From positions 3,157,001-3,221,000 of the forward strand of contig NZ_CP036132.1 of assembly GCF_018742245.1 (NCBI RefSeq): a DNA stretch of 64,000 bases. The letters are read 5' to 3'. Position 1 is the stretch's first letter. Each line of letters begins with the position of its first letter. A program made the position numbers and the translations under genes. The notes under the pieces were generated by a model. It saw nothing but the letters and a program-made list of their open reading frames with translations. It was not told where the DNA came from and did not search any database. Source of the DNA: Bacillus mycoides (GTDB lineage Bacteria > Bacillota > Bacilli > Bacillales > Bacillaceae_G). Shown here piece after piece: positions 1 to 8,587 of the stretch.

Positions 1-2
1 AG

Positions 3-614
3 TTTTACGAGAACGCTTCTACAAGGAAAAAGAAAACATTAGAACTCATAAATAATGCCTGTAAAAAACAGTCCGAGTCTGACATAAAAGATTTTTCCAT
101 TGGCACCATAGCCAGACTGATAGCAGATGATGGCGGTCCAAGTGAACAAGCACTTAGAAACAAAAATGCCGAGGATTACAGAGTTTTGATAAGCCAGTGG
201 GCTGAATACTATAAAACTACCACTAAAAAGCCTAAAAAAGAAAAGAGAACAACCGTAAACGATGATATCTTAGCAAGTATCTCCGAACCAACAACCAAAG
301 CATTGGTTGGTATGCTTATGGCAGAGAATAAAAAGCTCAAAAGAGAAAACTCTCTGCTTAAAGAACAAACAACTTTTACGATTGATATGCGTCCTATAAA
401 CGATCTAAGCAAAAATAAGGATGTCGTTATAGTCGAGCCTTCTTATAATCTGACAGATACTGAAATAGATGCAATGAGAAATGCCATATCAAACGAATTT
501 ATGAACCATCAGGGATGGACTACCGATAATTATGGCAGAGTAAAAGAAAACGGCATTCAGGTATATAAGGCAGGATATGTAACTGCCATACAAAAAATTC
601 TTAATGAAATATAA
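3..614 (+). CDS. GmtX-like mobile-island protein, 5' end outside window
   Basis: The reading frame is open from the first complete codon at base 3 to the stop at 612-614, so the start codon lies left of the window. A downstream TTG at 186 has no good ribosome site and would split the conserved N-terminal half. The visible part has a helix-turn-helix-like segment with DFSIGTIARL, a GGPS turn, then ALRNK and YRVLISQW, a pattern I associate with the gamma-mobile-trio protein GmtX; it is followed by a charged coiled-coil stretch (KKLKRENSLLKE). GmtX proteins normally sit next to a tyrosine recombinase at the end of an integrated island, and Tn554-type TnpC accessory proteins look similar. I infer that the window begins at the edge of a mobile island. 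The family call is from memory of motifs, not a search. Confidence 0.6.
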   Translation, partial: FYENASTRKKKTLELINNACKKQSESDIKDFSIGTIARLIADDGGPSEQALRNKNAEDYRVLISQWAEYYKTTTKKPKKEKRTTVNDDILASISEPTTKALVGMLMAENKKLKRENSLLKEQTTFTIDMRPINDLSKNKDVVIVEPSYNLTDTEIDAMRNAISNEFMNHQGWTTDNYGRVKENGIQVYKAGYVTAIQKILNEI

Positions 615-677
615 ATGTAGCTTTAAAATAAAGTTTGAACAAAAACACCTCGTAAATCCTTACACTAAGATTAATAA

Positions 678-728
678 GAAGCATCCATTTTGAAAAAAGA
701 TTAATCAAAATGGATGCTTCTTTAGCAT
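678..728 (+). terminator. Intrinsic terminator after the GmtX-like gene
   Basis: A 16-bp perfect stem (678-693 with 705-720) with an 11-base loop is followed by TTTAGCATTTTTT. It lies 63 bases after the stop of the GmtX-like gene and should end its transcript. Confidence 0.8.
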
Positions 729-790
729 TTTTTAGTTTGCTTATTATAAAAAAGTATGATCATATTCAACAGCGTTACTTCATAAACGCG

Positions 791-803
791 CCCGATTGTT
801 GAA
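791..803 (+). repeat. First copy of CCCGATTGTTGAA motif
   Basis: The 13-base motif recurs exactly at 2690-2702. The two copies lie on either side of the serine hydrolase gene 969-2396. I recall similar AACAATCGGGC sequences scattered in B. cereus group intergenic regions, so this may be a group-specific repeat, or the edge of an inserted cassette. Confidence 0.45.
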
Positions 804-968
804 GATCGTTTTTCTTATTGAACTAACGCATCTGTTCGTTAAGTTTAACTCTTCACAATTACTTGATATTATATAGGTGAATAGAAAGATAAATTAAAAT
901 TTAGTTTAGTAGTTGTAAAAGTAGGTTATTTATATTATTCTATTATAATTTTTCAAAAAGGAGAGTTT

Positions 969-2396
969 ATGAAAAAGATTATTGTTTTTGTATTAACGAT
1001 ATTTATATTATTCTCAGGATTCGCAACACAAAGTTATGCGTTGTCTGATTCGAAATCTGCGGCAATACAAGCGTTGCTAGATGATGCCTCTCGTATATCA
1101 GGTGTGCCGGCAATGTCAATCTCAATACTTGCTGATGATGAAGTGTTCTACTTTTCTTCAGGGTATGCTGACCGTGAAAAGGGGTTGTCTGCAAGTGAAA
1201 ATACACTCTATGAGTTAGCCTCGGTCAGTAAAGCTTTTACCGGTATGGGTATTATGCTGTTGGAAGAGCAAGGGCTGCTCTCAATGAATGACCCTGTCCA
1301 AAAATATTTACCTTGGTTTACGTTAAAGTATCAAGGGAAACCTGTTGATATGCAAAGCCTTACACTAAATAACTTTCTTCACCATACCAGTGGTCTAACA
1401 AATATTAGGCATACTCAAAATATTCCACAAGGCAATACACCGGATATGTTGCAAAAGACTGTGGAAATGCTCGTAGATACTGAATTGGCGTTCCCTCCCG
1501 GTGAACAGTATAACTATGGAACCGTTAATTATGACGTATTGGGTTTGGTTATTGAGATTGTGTCGCGACAAAGCTATGAAGACTTTATGAGGGAACAGGT
1601 ATTTCAGCCGTTAGGTCTTCACCAGACGTATGTTTATAAAGAAGATGCTCAAGCCACTGGACAGTTGGCACAGGGCTACCGTTCTTCCTTTTTTATGACA
1701 ACTCCATTTAAAGCTCCGGATTATGCTGGGAATAAGCCCGCAGGCTACATCATTTCTAATACAAAAGATATGGCGCGTTGGATGGGCATACAGATGGGTA
1801 TTGTGCAGGACATACCCGAAATATTTCACACGGTTATCGAAAAATCACATAGGGGTGATATGTCTGTTTCGGCTGTCAACGATATGTATTATGCGGCAGG
1901 CTGGTCGGTAAACGCCGACCAAACGATTATAGAACACACTGGGGGCAATCCAAATTTCAGAACCGAAGTAGTCATACTGCTAAATGAACGAACAGCCGTC
2001 TGCTTGCTGAGCAACGGCGCAAATACCAATATAAACCTGGTACTAAAAGTTAAAGATATACTAGACGGCAATCTAACTCAGTCATATGAAATAAGCGGCA
2101 CACAGCTTTTGGATATCATTTTGTCGTCTATCACTATTATTCTTTGCCTATTGGCCGTTCTCCTATTTCTCTTAGGATTACGCAGAAGGAAAACGAATGA
2201 GCGGCAGCCAATGACAAAAAAGAGAATAATCGTAACAGTTATTTTCCTGATCGCTACGATTGCCCTGGGTATACTGTGCTGTGCTTTCGATTGGTCAACG
2301 ATACTTATTTGGCAAACATATAGTGTTCTTACAGCTTTGATTTCGTCAGCATTATTAACAGCAAGCATTACATGGTTTGTATACACTCACCGATAA
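969..2396 (+). CDS. Membrane-anchored serine hydrolase, class C beta-lactamase fold
   Basis: 475 residues. A signal peptide (1-24, ending SYA) is followed by a penicillin-binding-protein/class C beta-lactamase-type domain. The SxxK nucleophile motif is SVSK at residues 85-88, and HTGG near residue 328 fills the KTG position. The usual YxN motif reads YGT inside YNYGTVNY, so the catalytic tyrosine is kept but the asparagine is not. The last 100 residues contain about three hydrophobic segments, which would anchor the enzyme in the membrane with its domain outside. Such proteins usually act on peptidoglycan peptides or D-amino acid esters; the substrate is unknown. The ribosome site AAAAGGAGAG fits the chosen ATG. 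The gene looks richer in G+C than its surroundings and stands alone, which suggests acquisition. Confidence 0.75.
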   Translation: MKKIIVFVLTIFILFSGFATQSYALSDSKSAAIQALLDDASRISGVPAMSISILADDEVFYFSSGYADREKGLSASENTLYELASVSKAFTGMGIMLLEEQGLLSMNDPVQKYLPWFTLKYQGKPVDMQSLTLNNFLHHTSGLTNIRHTQNIPQGNTPDMLQKTVEMLVDTELAFPPGEQYNYGTVNYDVLGLVIEIVSRQSYEDFMREQVFQPLGLHQTYVYKEDAQATGQLAQGYRSSFFMTTPFKAPDYAGNKPAGYIISNTKDMARWMGIQMGIVQDIPEIFHTVIEKSHRGDMSVSAVNDMYYAAGWSVNADQTIIEHTGGNPNFRTEVVILLNERTAVCLLSNGANTNINLVLKVKDILDGNLTQSYEISGTQLLDIILSSITIILCLLAVLLFLLGLRRRKTNERQPMTKKRIIVTVIFLIATIALGILCCAFDWSTILIWQTYSVLTALISSALLTASITWFVYTHR

Positions 2397-2473
2397 AATA
2401 CCTAGCTCCCAAGATAAACATAATGTTAAGTAATTAAATTTCAATTTATCGGTATGCTTAATTTGAAAAACAT

Positions 2474-2496
2474 AAGACACTTCGGTGTCTTTTTTA
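2474..2496 (+). terminator. Terminator of the serine hydrolase gene
   Basis: AAGACAC-TTCG-GTGTCTT hairpin followed by a T run, about 80 bases after the stop codon. Confidence 0.8.
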
Positions 2497-2677
2497 ATAT
2501 CATCGACAATTTTCCCAGTCAAACCTAATTACTATTGCTTCCACTAACCTGCTCCGTTCATGGAATAAGGATTTTTAAACAACTAATATTATTTTTCAAA
2601 TGACTTTATTGTAAATTAAACAACAATATTATTTTTGCACAAGCGTCGTTAGATAACATTTCTTAAAAGACTGTTAT

Positions 2678-2702
2678 TCAACAATCTGGCCCGATTGTTG
2701 AA
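2678..2702. repeat. Palindromic second copy of the CCCGATTGTTGAA motif
   Basis: TTCAACAATC (2678-2687) pairs with GATTGTTGAA (2693-2702) around TGGCC. The right arm plus its flank repeats the 13-base motif seen at 791-803. Confidence 0.5.
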
Positions 2703-2799
2703 TAAGAAAACTGCATTCCATACAGGTTTTTTATCAAACTTTTTTATAAATGATAGAACTTAATTATAAATTATCAATCTTTATTAAAAGACCACAATA

Positions 2800-2845
2800 A
2801 AAAATACATCCATTATCTCAATAAAGATTTAATGGATGTATTTTT
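2800..2845. terminator. Bidirectional-looking hairpin, 250 bases past the permease gene
   Basis: A 16-bp stem (2800-2815 with 2830-2845) has A/T runs on both sides. It could end transcripts of the minus-strand permease. The rest of 2397-3097 holds no gene I can support. Confidence 0.55.
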
Positions 2846-3097
2846 ATAACAAATAAAAGTTTGATTATAAAGTTTGATTATATATAATCAAACTCAAATC
2901 CTCTTAATATAAGGTCTGGTTTTATTTTATTATACTATTTACCCTATATTAAATCTTTGTTCATGTCTTTTTATATTAGATTTTAACCCTCACTAAATTA
3001 CTTGTTTAATATTCTAATGTGGATTTATCTTATCCATAATCTCTTTCATTCTTTTTTCAAATCCCACTATTTTAGCACTTGAACTAACAATAGCGAA

Positions 3098-4417
3098 TTA
3101 GAATAATGACTTAATACTTGCTAGGACAGTAAGTATACCTACAATAATGACAAATACATTGCTCATTTTCCCTCTGTATTTAGCCAGTACTGGTACTTTA
3201 CGAATCGCATACATTGGTAATAGACATAAGATCGCGGCAACTAACGGACCGCTAAGGGCATCAATGATTCCAAGAATACTTGGATTTGCATAAGCAACAT
3301 ACCAACATGTTAATACGACAAAAGCAAGAATCATTGTCTTAACTGTTTTTTCTTCGATAGCTTTTCCGCGTGTTTTACCAAACTTGATAATTACGTCACG
3401 CATTACCTCATATGCCCCTATATAATGGCCAAGGAAAGACTTAGTTATAGCCACAAAAGCAATGATAGGAGCTGCAATAGTGATTACTGGTGAATTAAGC
3501 TCATTAGCAAGATACGATAGAATTGATAAGTTTTGTTCTTTAGCCATCATAAGATCTTTTGGAGTTAAACTCAGTGCACTACTCCAAACAAAGAACATAA
3601 CTACTACGAATGTCATAATATAACAAACTTTTTGTATTTGAGCACATTTGGCATCAGTAGCTTCTATTCCATAGGTAGCTCTCTGTTTCATAACAAATGA
3701 CGAAATAAGAGGAGAATGATTAAATGAGAATACTATGATTGGTAGTATCATCAATATCACTCCAAAATACCCTGTCCCTGTTGAAGCAGTAGAAACACTT
3801 GAAAAACTGAGCATTGACGTATTCCACTGTGGAATTAAAGATATTGAGATAAAAAGTAAAGACACGATAAAAGGATATACTAGCATGCTCATTATCTTTA
3901 CAATGATATCTTGACCAAAATTTAGTATAGCTATAAGGCCGAGCACTAATACAAGAGATAAAATGGCCCTTGGAGGCTCCGGCATGTGCAATTGATGCAC
4001 GATAAAACTACTTGCAGTATTTGTAAGTGCAACCGAATACATCAGCACGATCGTATAAATTGAAACGAAATATACTATGTTAAAAATGATACTTGCCTTA
4101 TTTCCAAAATACTCTCTTATTGTACCTGTGATCCCCTCATCAGCAGAATTAGAAGCGTATATCATTTTAGCAAGTGCCCTATGTGAGTAATACATAACAG
4201 GAAATGCAAGTATCGTAATTAACAGTAATGATAATAAACCACCTGAACCTGCATTAATAGGTAAAAAGAGTACTCCTGCTCCAATTGCTGTTCCAAAAAG
4301 GCTCAATGCCCAGGTAGTATCTTGTTTATGCCACTTTTTAGGATCTAGATATTCCTCATTTTTCACTGCAGTATTTTCAGCTTGAAATTCTATTTTTTTT
4401 GCAGTATTCCCATTCAT
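3098..4417 (-). CDS. Amino acid permease, HAAAP family (serine/threonine type)
   Basis: 439 residues with about eleven hydrophobic segments after a soluble N-terminus of about 30 residues. The first segment carries GTAIGAGVLFLPINAG, the hallmark of the hydroxy/aromatic amino acid permease family (SdaC, TdcC). I infer uptake of serine or threonine in symport with protons or sodium, because the DNA directly upstream on the same strand holds a broken L-serine dehydratase remnant, the usual operon partner of SdaC-type carriers. The ribosome site AAGGGGGATT precedes the ATG at good spacing. If the dehydratase was lost, the carrier is now a transporter without its local enzyme. The exact substrate cannot be read from sequence. 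Confidence 0.75.
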   Translation of the reverse strand: MNGNTAKKIEFQAENTAVKNEEYLDPKKWHKQDTTWALSLFGTAIGAGVLFLPINAGSGGLLSLLLITILAFPVMYYSHRALAKMIYASNSADEGITGTIREYFGNKASIIFNIVYFVSIYTIVLMYSVALTNTASSFIVHQLHMPEPPRAILSLVLVLGLIAILNFGQDIIVKIMSMLVYPFIVSLLFISISLIPQWNTSMLSFSSVSTASTGTGYFGVILMILPIIVFSFNHSPLISSFVMKQRATYGIEATDAKCAQIQKVCYIMTFVVVMFFVWSSALSLTPKDLMMAKEQNLSILSYLANELNSPVITIAAPIIAFVAITKSFLGHYIGAYEVMRDVIIKFGKTRGKAIEEKTVKTMILAFVVLTCWYVAYANPSILGIIDALSGPLVAAILCLLPMYAIRKVPVLAKYRGKMSNVFVIIVGILTVLASIKSLF

Positions 4418-4521
4418 ATAATAAATCCCCCTTGTATCCTATTCTTACGTCTCTTTTTAGGCTTAAGAATATAGACCATTCTTAAAAATGAATCGCTTAC
4501 TTGATGCACCATATTGTAAAC

Positions 4522-4663
4522 GATTCCACCTAAAGCTGTCTCTCTTAATGTGCGAGGCATTTATCCTCCAACCCTATACTTCGTCAGCATTGATGATATT
4601 GTTTACACCAGCTAATACGATGTCCGCTGCTACTAAACTATTTTGAAGAAATTCTCCTTCTGG
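4522..4663 (-). pseudogene. L-serine dehydratase C-terminal remnant (broken)
   Basis: On the minus strand, 4663-4577 reads PEGEFLQNSLVAADIVLAG and then VNNIINADEV before a stop at 4574-4576. A second frame from the ATG at 4558-4560 reads MPRTLRETALGGI. These match in order the end of the L-serine dehydratase alpha chain (NxVAADxxLAG...PxDEV...LPxxLRETxLGG), with a short deletion or frameshift between them. Nothing upstream restores the rest of the enzyme. The piece ends about 100 bases before the permease start, so it was probably the 3' end of an sda gene in operon with the carrier. Recognition rests on motifs only. Confidence 0.55.
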
Positions 4664-5585
4664 TCACACACCTTTCTGCAATTAATCGTTTCAGTCTGTC
4701 CAATTTTAAAATGTTTGATATTTTCTCCGTAGGTAATCGGTTACCTCTCGACGCCCTCATTATAACGTTTATATTTGCGAGTCTAATATTTTTTTATTTT
4801 TAGAAAGACAGAATAAACAGAATTATGAATAGATAATAAATTACAATTGGTATGTAGCAATTGTGTCTATTTTTTGAAGCTGTATTAGTTAGCAAAAAGG
4901 AGAAAATAATACAGATATCCTTTTTGTTAAAACGTTGACTACATTGGGAACTCATTATAAAGATAGTTATATTCCCTTTTGCTGAAACATCTTATTTTAG
5001 ACACGAAAACTGTTATAATAAATAATCATTGTAGATGTAAAGGAATAAATTAAGAAAACATAAAATCATCCAGTTGAATATTTATCGCAAATATCGAATT
5101 AATATTCATTTTTCAGAAAAAAAGAACTTCTCTAACTTAGTACCAGCGCACCTTCTATAACGTTTGACATGTTACACCTTTTAAAAGAATAACACCATAA
5201 GTTTCCATTTACTATATGTAATATTTATTAAGTGTAGTTTTTTCTAAATATGCATAATTTCATATTTAGAAAAAGAGAGTATACTTTCGTATTGTGTAAT
5301 AAAGATATGGCCCACCTACGGAAATAGGTGGGCTTTTCATGTATAAAAATTGCATTTATTATATGACGATTAGAATTGCGATCAACATATTATCTCTTCC
5401 CCTTTAACTCTCTCAGTCTGCTTTTTCTCAACGCCTGAGCCTACTTACGTACCAACTGCATAACCAGTAAAAATACTAACAATTATAGCAATAACTAAGA
5501 TTAATGTGATTTTAATCCACTTTTCCAAACATATATTTCATTTCAGAAGATTTAGTTACCATAGGGCACCGAACCGATGATGCAC
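4664..5585. other. Gene-free region with orphan hairpins
   Basis: I find no supported gene in these 920 bases. A 13-bp hairpin without a T run lies at 5240-5273, and a typical plus-strand terminator (GCCCACCT/AGGTGGGC then TTTT) at 5310-5337 has no intact gene before it. The region looks like decayed sequence between the permease and the exporter operon. Confidence 0.5.
5310..5338 (+). terminator. Orphan intrinsic terminator
   Basis: Stem 5310-5317 with 5326-5333, 8-base loop, followed by TTTT. No plus-strand gene precedes it within the window segment 2397-5300. Confidence 0.65.
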
Positions 5586-6335
5586 TTACCCTAACTGACG
5601 TTTAAATGCTTTACCGGCGAAGAAGTAAGCGATAACCATAATGCCAATGCACCAAGCAAGTGCAATCCAAATATCGTTGCCAACAGTCCCTTCATATAAG
5701 AGGGCACGAATCGCATTCACGATTGAAGTTACAGGCTGGTTCTCAGCGAACGCACGAACAATTTTTGGCATCGTTTCGGTAGGAACAAAGGCCGAACTAA
5801 TAAAGGGTAGAAAAATTAGCGGGTATGAGTAGGCTGTAGCCCCTTCCATAGACTTCGCTGTCAACCCGGGAATGATAGCCAACCATGTTAGCGCCAGCGT
5901 AAACATCCCAAGTATTCCAGCTACCGCAAGCCAATCCAGAATATTAGCGCTGGAACGGAAGCCCATTAAGAGCGCAACAAGGATAACCACCACGATAGTA
6001 AGTACATTAGCAACAAGTGAGGTTAATACGTGAGCCCATAATACCGACGAGCGCTTGATAGGCATTGTAATGAAACGTGCCATCAGCCCACTCTTTACAT
6101 CCGTAAACAACCGCACGGATGTGTAAGCGACACCGGATGCGATAGCCATCAGCAAGATTCCCGGCAATAAATAATTGACGTAGTTATCCGTTCCTGTCTT
6201 TATGGCGCCGCCAAATACGTAGACAAACAACAGCATCATCATAATCGGTGTAATCGCTACCGTAATAATCGTATCTGGACTCCGCATAATGTTGCGCATT
6301 AAGCGCCCTAGTAATACCCCTGTTTTGCTTTTCAT
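5586..6335 (-). CDS. ABC-2 type exporter permease
   Basis: 249 residues, six hydrophobic segments, family ABC-2 (DrrB-like). It begins directly after the stop of the ATPase gene (6336), so the two are translationally coupled and should form one exporter: two ATPases plus two permeases in the membrane. Conserved features are the N-terminal amphipathic segment with RNIMRSPDT and the LPGILLMAIASG loop after the second membrane helix. The cargo is probably a drug or a peptide; nothing in the sequence names it. The ribosome site is the GAGGAG inside the end of the ATPase gene. G+C looks higher than in neighbouring genes, suggesting transfer of the whole operon. Confidence 0.8.
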   Translation of the reverse strand: MKSKTGVLLGRLMRNIMRSPDTIITVAITPIMMMLLFVYVFGGAIKTGTDNYVNYLLPGILLMAIASGVAYTSVRLFTDVKSGLMARFITMPIKRSSVLWAHVLTSLVANVLTIVVVILVALLMGFRSSANILDWLAVAGILGMFTLALTWLAIIPGLTAKSMEGATAYSYPLIFLPFISSAFVPTETMPKIVRAFAENQPVTSIVNAIRALLYEGTVGNDIWIALAWCIGIMVIAYFFAGKAFKRQLG

Positions 6336-7097
6336 TTACATCTCCTCCTTTTTGCCGATGATCGCAAGGAAAATTTCTTCCAATGTCGGCTGCTTCTCGA
6401 TATACTCCACTTTTGCTGGCGGGAACATCTCTTTAAGTTCAGTAAGAGTACCAGTCGTAATAATTTTTCCGCCATGCAAGATAGCGATACGGTCCGCCAG
6501 TTGTTCGGCTTCCTCCAGGTACTGGGTTGTCAGCAAGATGGTTGTGCCACCGCCGGCAAGTTCCTTGACGGTATCCCACACTTCAATCCGCGCTTCGGGG
6601 TCAAGCCCTGTCGTCGGTTCATCGAGAAAAATGACTGCTGGCGTTCCGATCAAACTCATCGCGATGTCAAGCCGGCGCTTCATCCCACCTGAATACTGGT
6701 CTGCCCTCTGGTTAGCTGCATCGGTCAGGCTAAATCTTGCAAGCAAATTATCAGCGACTTGAGCAGGACTAGAAACTCCACGCAAATTGGCAATCATTAT
6801 CAAGTTTTCTCTTCCCGTGAGCATACCGTCTAAAGCTGCAAACTGCCCTGTCAGACTGATACTTTGACGAACATGATCCGATTGACGCTGGACGTCAAAA
6901 CCGCAAACACCTACTTCGCCGCCATCTTGCTTCATCAGCGTAGAGAGGATATTGACCGTCGTCGTCTTGCCCGCTCCATTTGAGCCCAGCAGCGCGAAAA
7001 TCTCGCCACGCTGCACTTCAAAATCTACCCCTTTTAACACTTCCTTATCTTTAAAGGATTTTTTTAACCCTTTTACAGAAATCGCTGTGTTGCTCAT
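6336..7097 (-). CDS. ABC exporter ATPase, DrrA-type
   Basis: 253 residues. Walker A is GSNGAGKTTT, the signature is YSGGMKRR, Walker B is VIFLDEPTTGLD, and the switch histidine is replaced by glutamine in LLTTQYLEEAEQL, as is usual for the daunorubicin-type DrrA family. It powers export by the adjacent permease. It follows the DUF1048 gene on the same strand after a 170-base gap that again contains GTATTACTTAGTACTGA elements like those upstream of padR, so it may have its own PadR-controlled promoter. The ribosome site is AAGGAGGAAAAAAGC before ATG. Confidence 0.88.
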   Translation of the reverse strand: MSNTAISVKGLKKSFKDKEVLKGVDFEVQRGEIFALLGSNGAGKTTTVNILSTLMKQDGGEVGVCGFDVQRQSDHVRQSISLTGQFAALDGMLTGRENLIMIANLRGVSSPAQVADNLLARFSLTDAANQRADQYSGGMKRRLDIAMSLIGTPAVIFLDEPTTGLDPEARIEVWDTVKELAGGGTTILLTTQYLEEAEQLADRIAILHGGKIITTGTLTELKEMFPPAKVEYIEKQPTLEEIFLAIIGKKEEM

Positions 7098-7149
7098 GCT
7101 TTTTTCCTCCTTAAAAAATGTTTTGTAAAGCTAGACTGCCTACACTCCT

Positions 7150-7200
7150 CTATTTAGTATTACTGATATTCTGTATTACTTAGTACTGATTTAAAAATAT
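7150..7200 (-). promoter_or_regulatory. Probable PadR operator before the exporter ATPase
   Basis: The segment has repeated TATTACTGATATTCTGTATTAC and TTAGTACTGAT-like words that recur in the padR promoter region at 8041-8332. I infer a second binding site for the PadR protein encoded at 7684-8004. Confidence 0.4.
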
Positions 7201-7266
7201 AACTGAATAGCGATGGTGGCAATTCACATTTGTAACCAGCTAATCAGTCGGTATTACCTTTTGCAT

Positions 7267-7608
7267 TTATTTTTTTCTCAATTGCTTCATGATACTTTCA
7301 TTCAAATCTTCACGATACTTGGAGACATAAGTTTTAGCGTTTGCCACTAGTTCGTCAGCAAAGGATGCCACGTCCTCCCCAGTGATTTCCAGCACTTGTC
7401 TGCCTTCCGCCGCACCGGCTTCAAACAAATCGATTAATTCATACTGTATGTGTAGCATATCCATCCCGTTGCCCGCTGAGAAATTCCACATGTAGTTTTG
7501 GATTTTCTTAAACACAAATTGGTAGTCCTCTGGCAGAGCTCCAACCCGTGCCATCATCATTTTGTACTCTTTTTTATCACCAATTAATTTTTTGAACATT
7601 TCCAACAT
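7267..7608 (-). CDS. DUF1048 family protein
   Basis: 113 residues, mostly helical and charged, no signal or membrane segment. Families of this length (DUF1048) are usually encoded beside PadR regulators and ABC exporters in Firmicutes, exactly as here: padR, this gene, ATPase, permease on one strand. The sequence starts MLEMFKKLIGDKKEY and contains DLFEAGAAEGRQVLEITGED. Function is not established; a role as co-regulator or sensor partner of PadR would fit the context. Ribosome site AGGAGGAAAAATAAT before ATG. Confidence 0.7.
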   Translation of the reverse strand: MLEMFKKLIGDKKEYKMMMARVGALPEDYQFVFKKIQNYMWNFSAGNGMDMLHIQYELIDLFEAGAAEGRQVLEITGEDVASFADELVANAKTYVSKYREDLNESIMKQLRKK

Positions 7609-7683
7609 ATTATTTTTCCTCCTTTTTTATAAAGCAGAACAAGAAACTCCCAAAATATCGGCCGAATATTTTATCTTATGAGG

Positions 7684-8004
7684 CTAGTTTGACTTCAAGA
7701 CGTTAATTTTTGATGATACAAAATCCCATTTTCTCCAAAATAATTCAAGCTCCTGACGGCCATCCTCATTTAGTGAATAAAACTTACGAGGCGGCCCCAT
7801 ATCTGATGGTTTCTTTTCAATATTCACAAGTTTTTTCTTCTCTAATCGCACAAGGATGGTATAGACCGTTCCTTCCACGACTTCAGTAAACCCAAGCTCA
7901 TTCAGGTGGCGGGTAATCTCATAGCCATAGGTCTCACGGCGGCTGATAATTTCCAGCACACAACCTTCCAGCGAACCTTTCAGCATTTCAGTTAAATTTT
8001 CCAT
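7684..8004 (-). CDS. PadR-family transcriptional regulator
   Basis: 106 residues: a winged helix (SLEGCVLEIISRRETYGYEI with GTVYTILVRLEKKKLV) and a short C-terminal dimerisation helix, typical of small PadR proteins. It is first in the operon with the DUF1048 gene and the ABC exporter. PadR proteins of this kind repress their own operon and are released by the exported compound. Dyad-like TATTCAGTATTAC and TACTGAATA words surround its promoter, which is present in two copies (8102-8332). Ribosome site AAGGAGGATCAGAAC. Confidence 0.85.
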   Translation of the reverse strand: MENLTEMLKGSLEGCVLEIISRRETYGYEITRHLNELGFTEVVEGTVYTILVRLEKKKLVNIEKKPSDMGPPRKFYSLNEDGRQELELFWRKWDFVSSKINVLKSN

Positions 8005-8128
8005 GTTCTGATCCTCCTTTACCCCCTATTCTGTCTGACTTATATTCAGTATCACAGAGTACTAAGGCTAATTTTTACTGAATAGCTTTTGAAAAACCAC
8101 ACTATTCAGTATTACTTATTACAAGTAC

Positions 8129-8157
8129 ATTGTATGACTAAGTAGATAGAATGTCAA
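8129..8157 (-). promoter_or_regulatory. Proximal padR promoter
   Basis: On the minus strand TTGACA (8157-8152), 17-base spacer, TACAAT (8134-8129). The sequence just downstream, AAGTAATACTGAATAG, repeats elsewhere in the region and is a likely PadR operator. Confidence 0.8.
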
Positions 8158-8254
8158 CTCGATTTTTAAATTTTTTCTTAAATCCACTTTCGCCTATTGG
8201 ATACTGAATATATTTTTAAAAACTACGCTATTCAGTATTACTTATTACCACTAC

Positions 8255-8283
8255 ATTGTATGACTATGTAGATAGAATGTCAA
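8255..8283 (-). promoter_or_regulatory. Distal duplicate of the padR promoter
   Basis: TTGACA (8283-8278), 17-base spacer, TACAAT (8260-8255) on the minus strand, 126 bases upstream of the proximal copy. Confidence 0.75.
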
Positions 8284-8390
8284 CTCGATTTTTAAATTTT
8301 TTCTTAAATCCGCTATTATCTATTGGATACTGCCTATTTTCTTCTTAAGAAATCTCACCACATACCTATCCAGCTAAGAAAAGAAAATAC

Positions 8391-8423
8391 CCCAAAACAA
8401 AAATTCCGCATTTTTGTTTTGGG
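8391..8423 (-). terminator. Terminator of the hcp transcript
   Basis: A 14-bp perfect stem (8391-8404 with 8410-8423) around TCCGC, followed on the minus strand by GTATTTTCTTTTC. Confidence 0.7.
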
Positions 8424-8467
8424 CGTTATAATATTCCGAAGTTAATGAATGTGGCTAGCTCTCCTTA

Positions 8468-8587
8468 TTAAGAAGACGGATCATTTTTTTGTTCTTCTAC
8501 TAATGCACCTGTGCATCTAATACATGAGCTTGCGAATACATACAAATTCTTTATAAAGCCAACTCTACATATAGGACATCCTTTTTG
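8468..8587 (-). pseudogene. Zinc-ribbon-like reading frame continuing past the hcp stop
   Basis: Directly after the hcp TAA (8588-8590) and in the same frame, 39 codons run to a TAA at 8468-8470. They contain two Cys pairs, GCPICRVGF and SSCIRCTGA, spaced like a small zinc ribbon. There is no usable start codon after the hcp stop in this frame. It may be a small zinc-ribbon gene that lost its start, or a 3' extension reached only by stop-codon readthrough. No function can be assigned. Confidence 0.4.

Larger units (their letters stand above)
8102..8332 (-). repeat. Two tandem 126-bp copies of the padR promoter/operator
   Basis: The segment beginning CTATTCAGTATTAC at 8102 recurs at 8228 with period 126 bases and only a few differences for about 105 bases. 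Each copy contains the same minus-strand sigma-A promoter and the same operator-like words. Confidence 0.85.
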
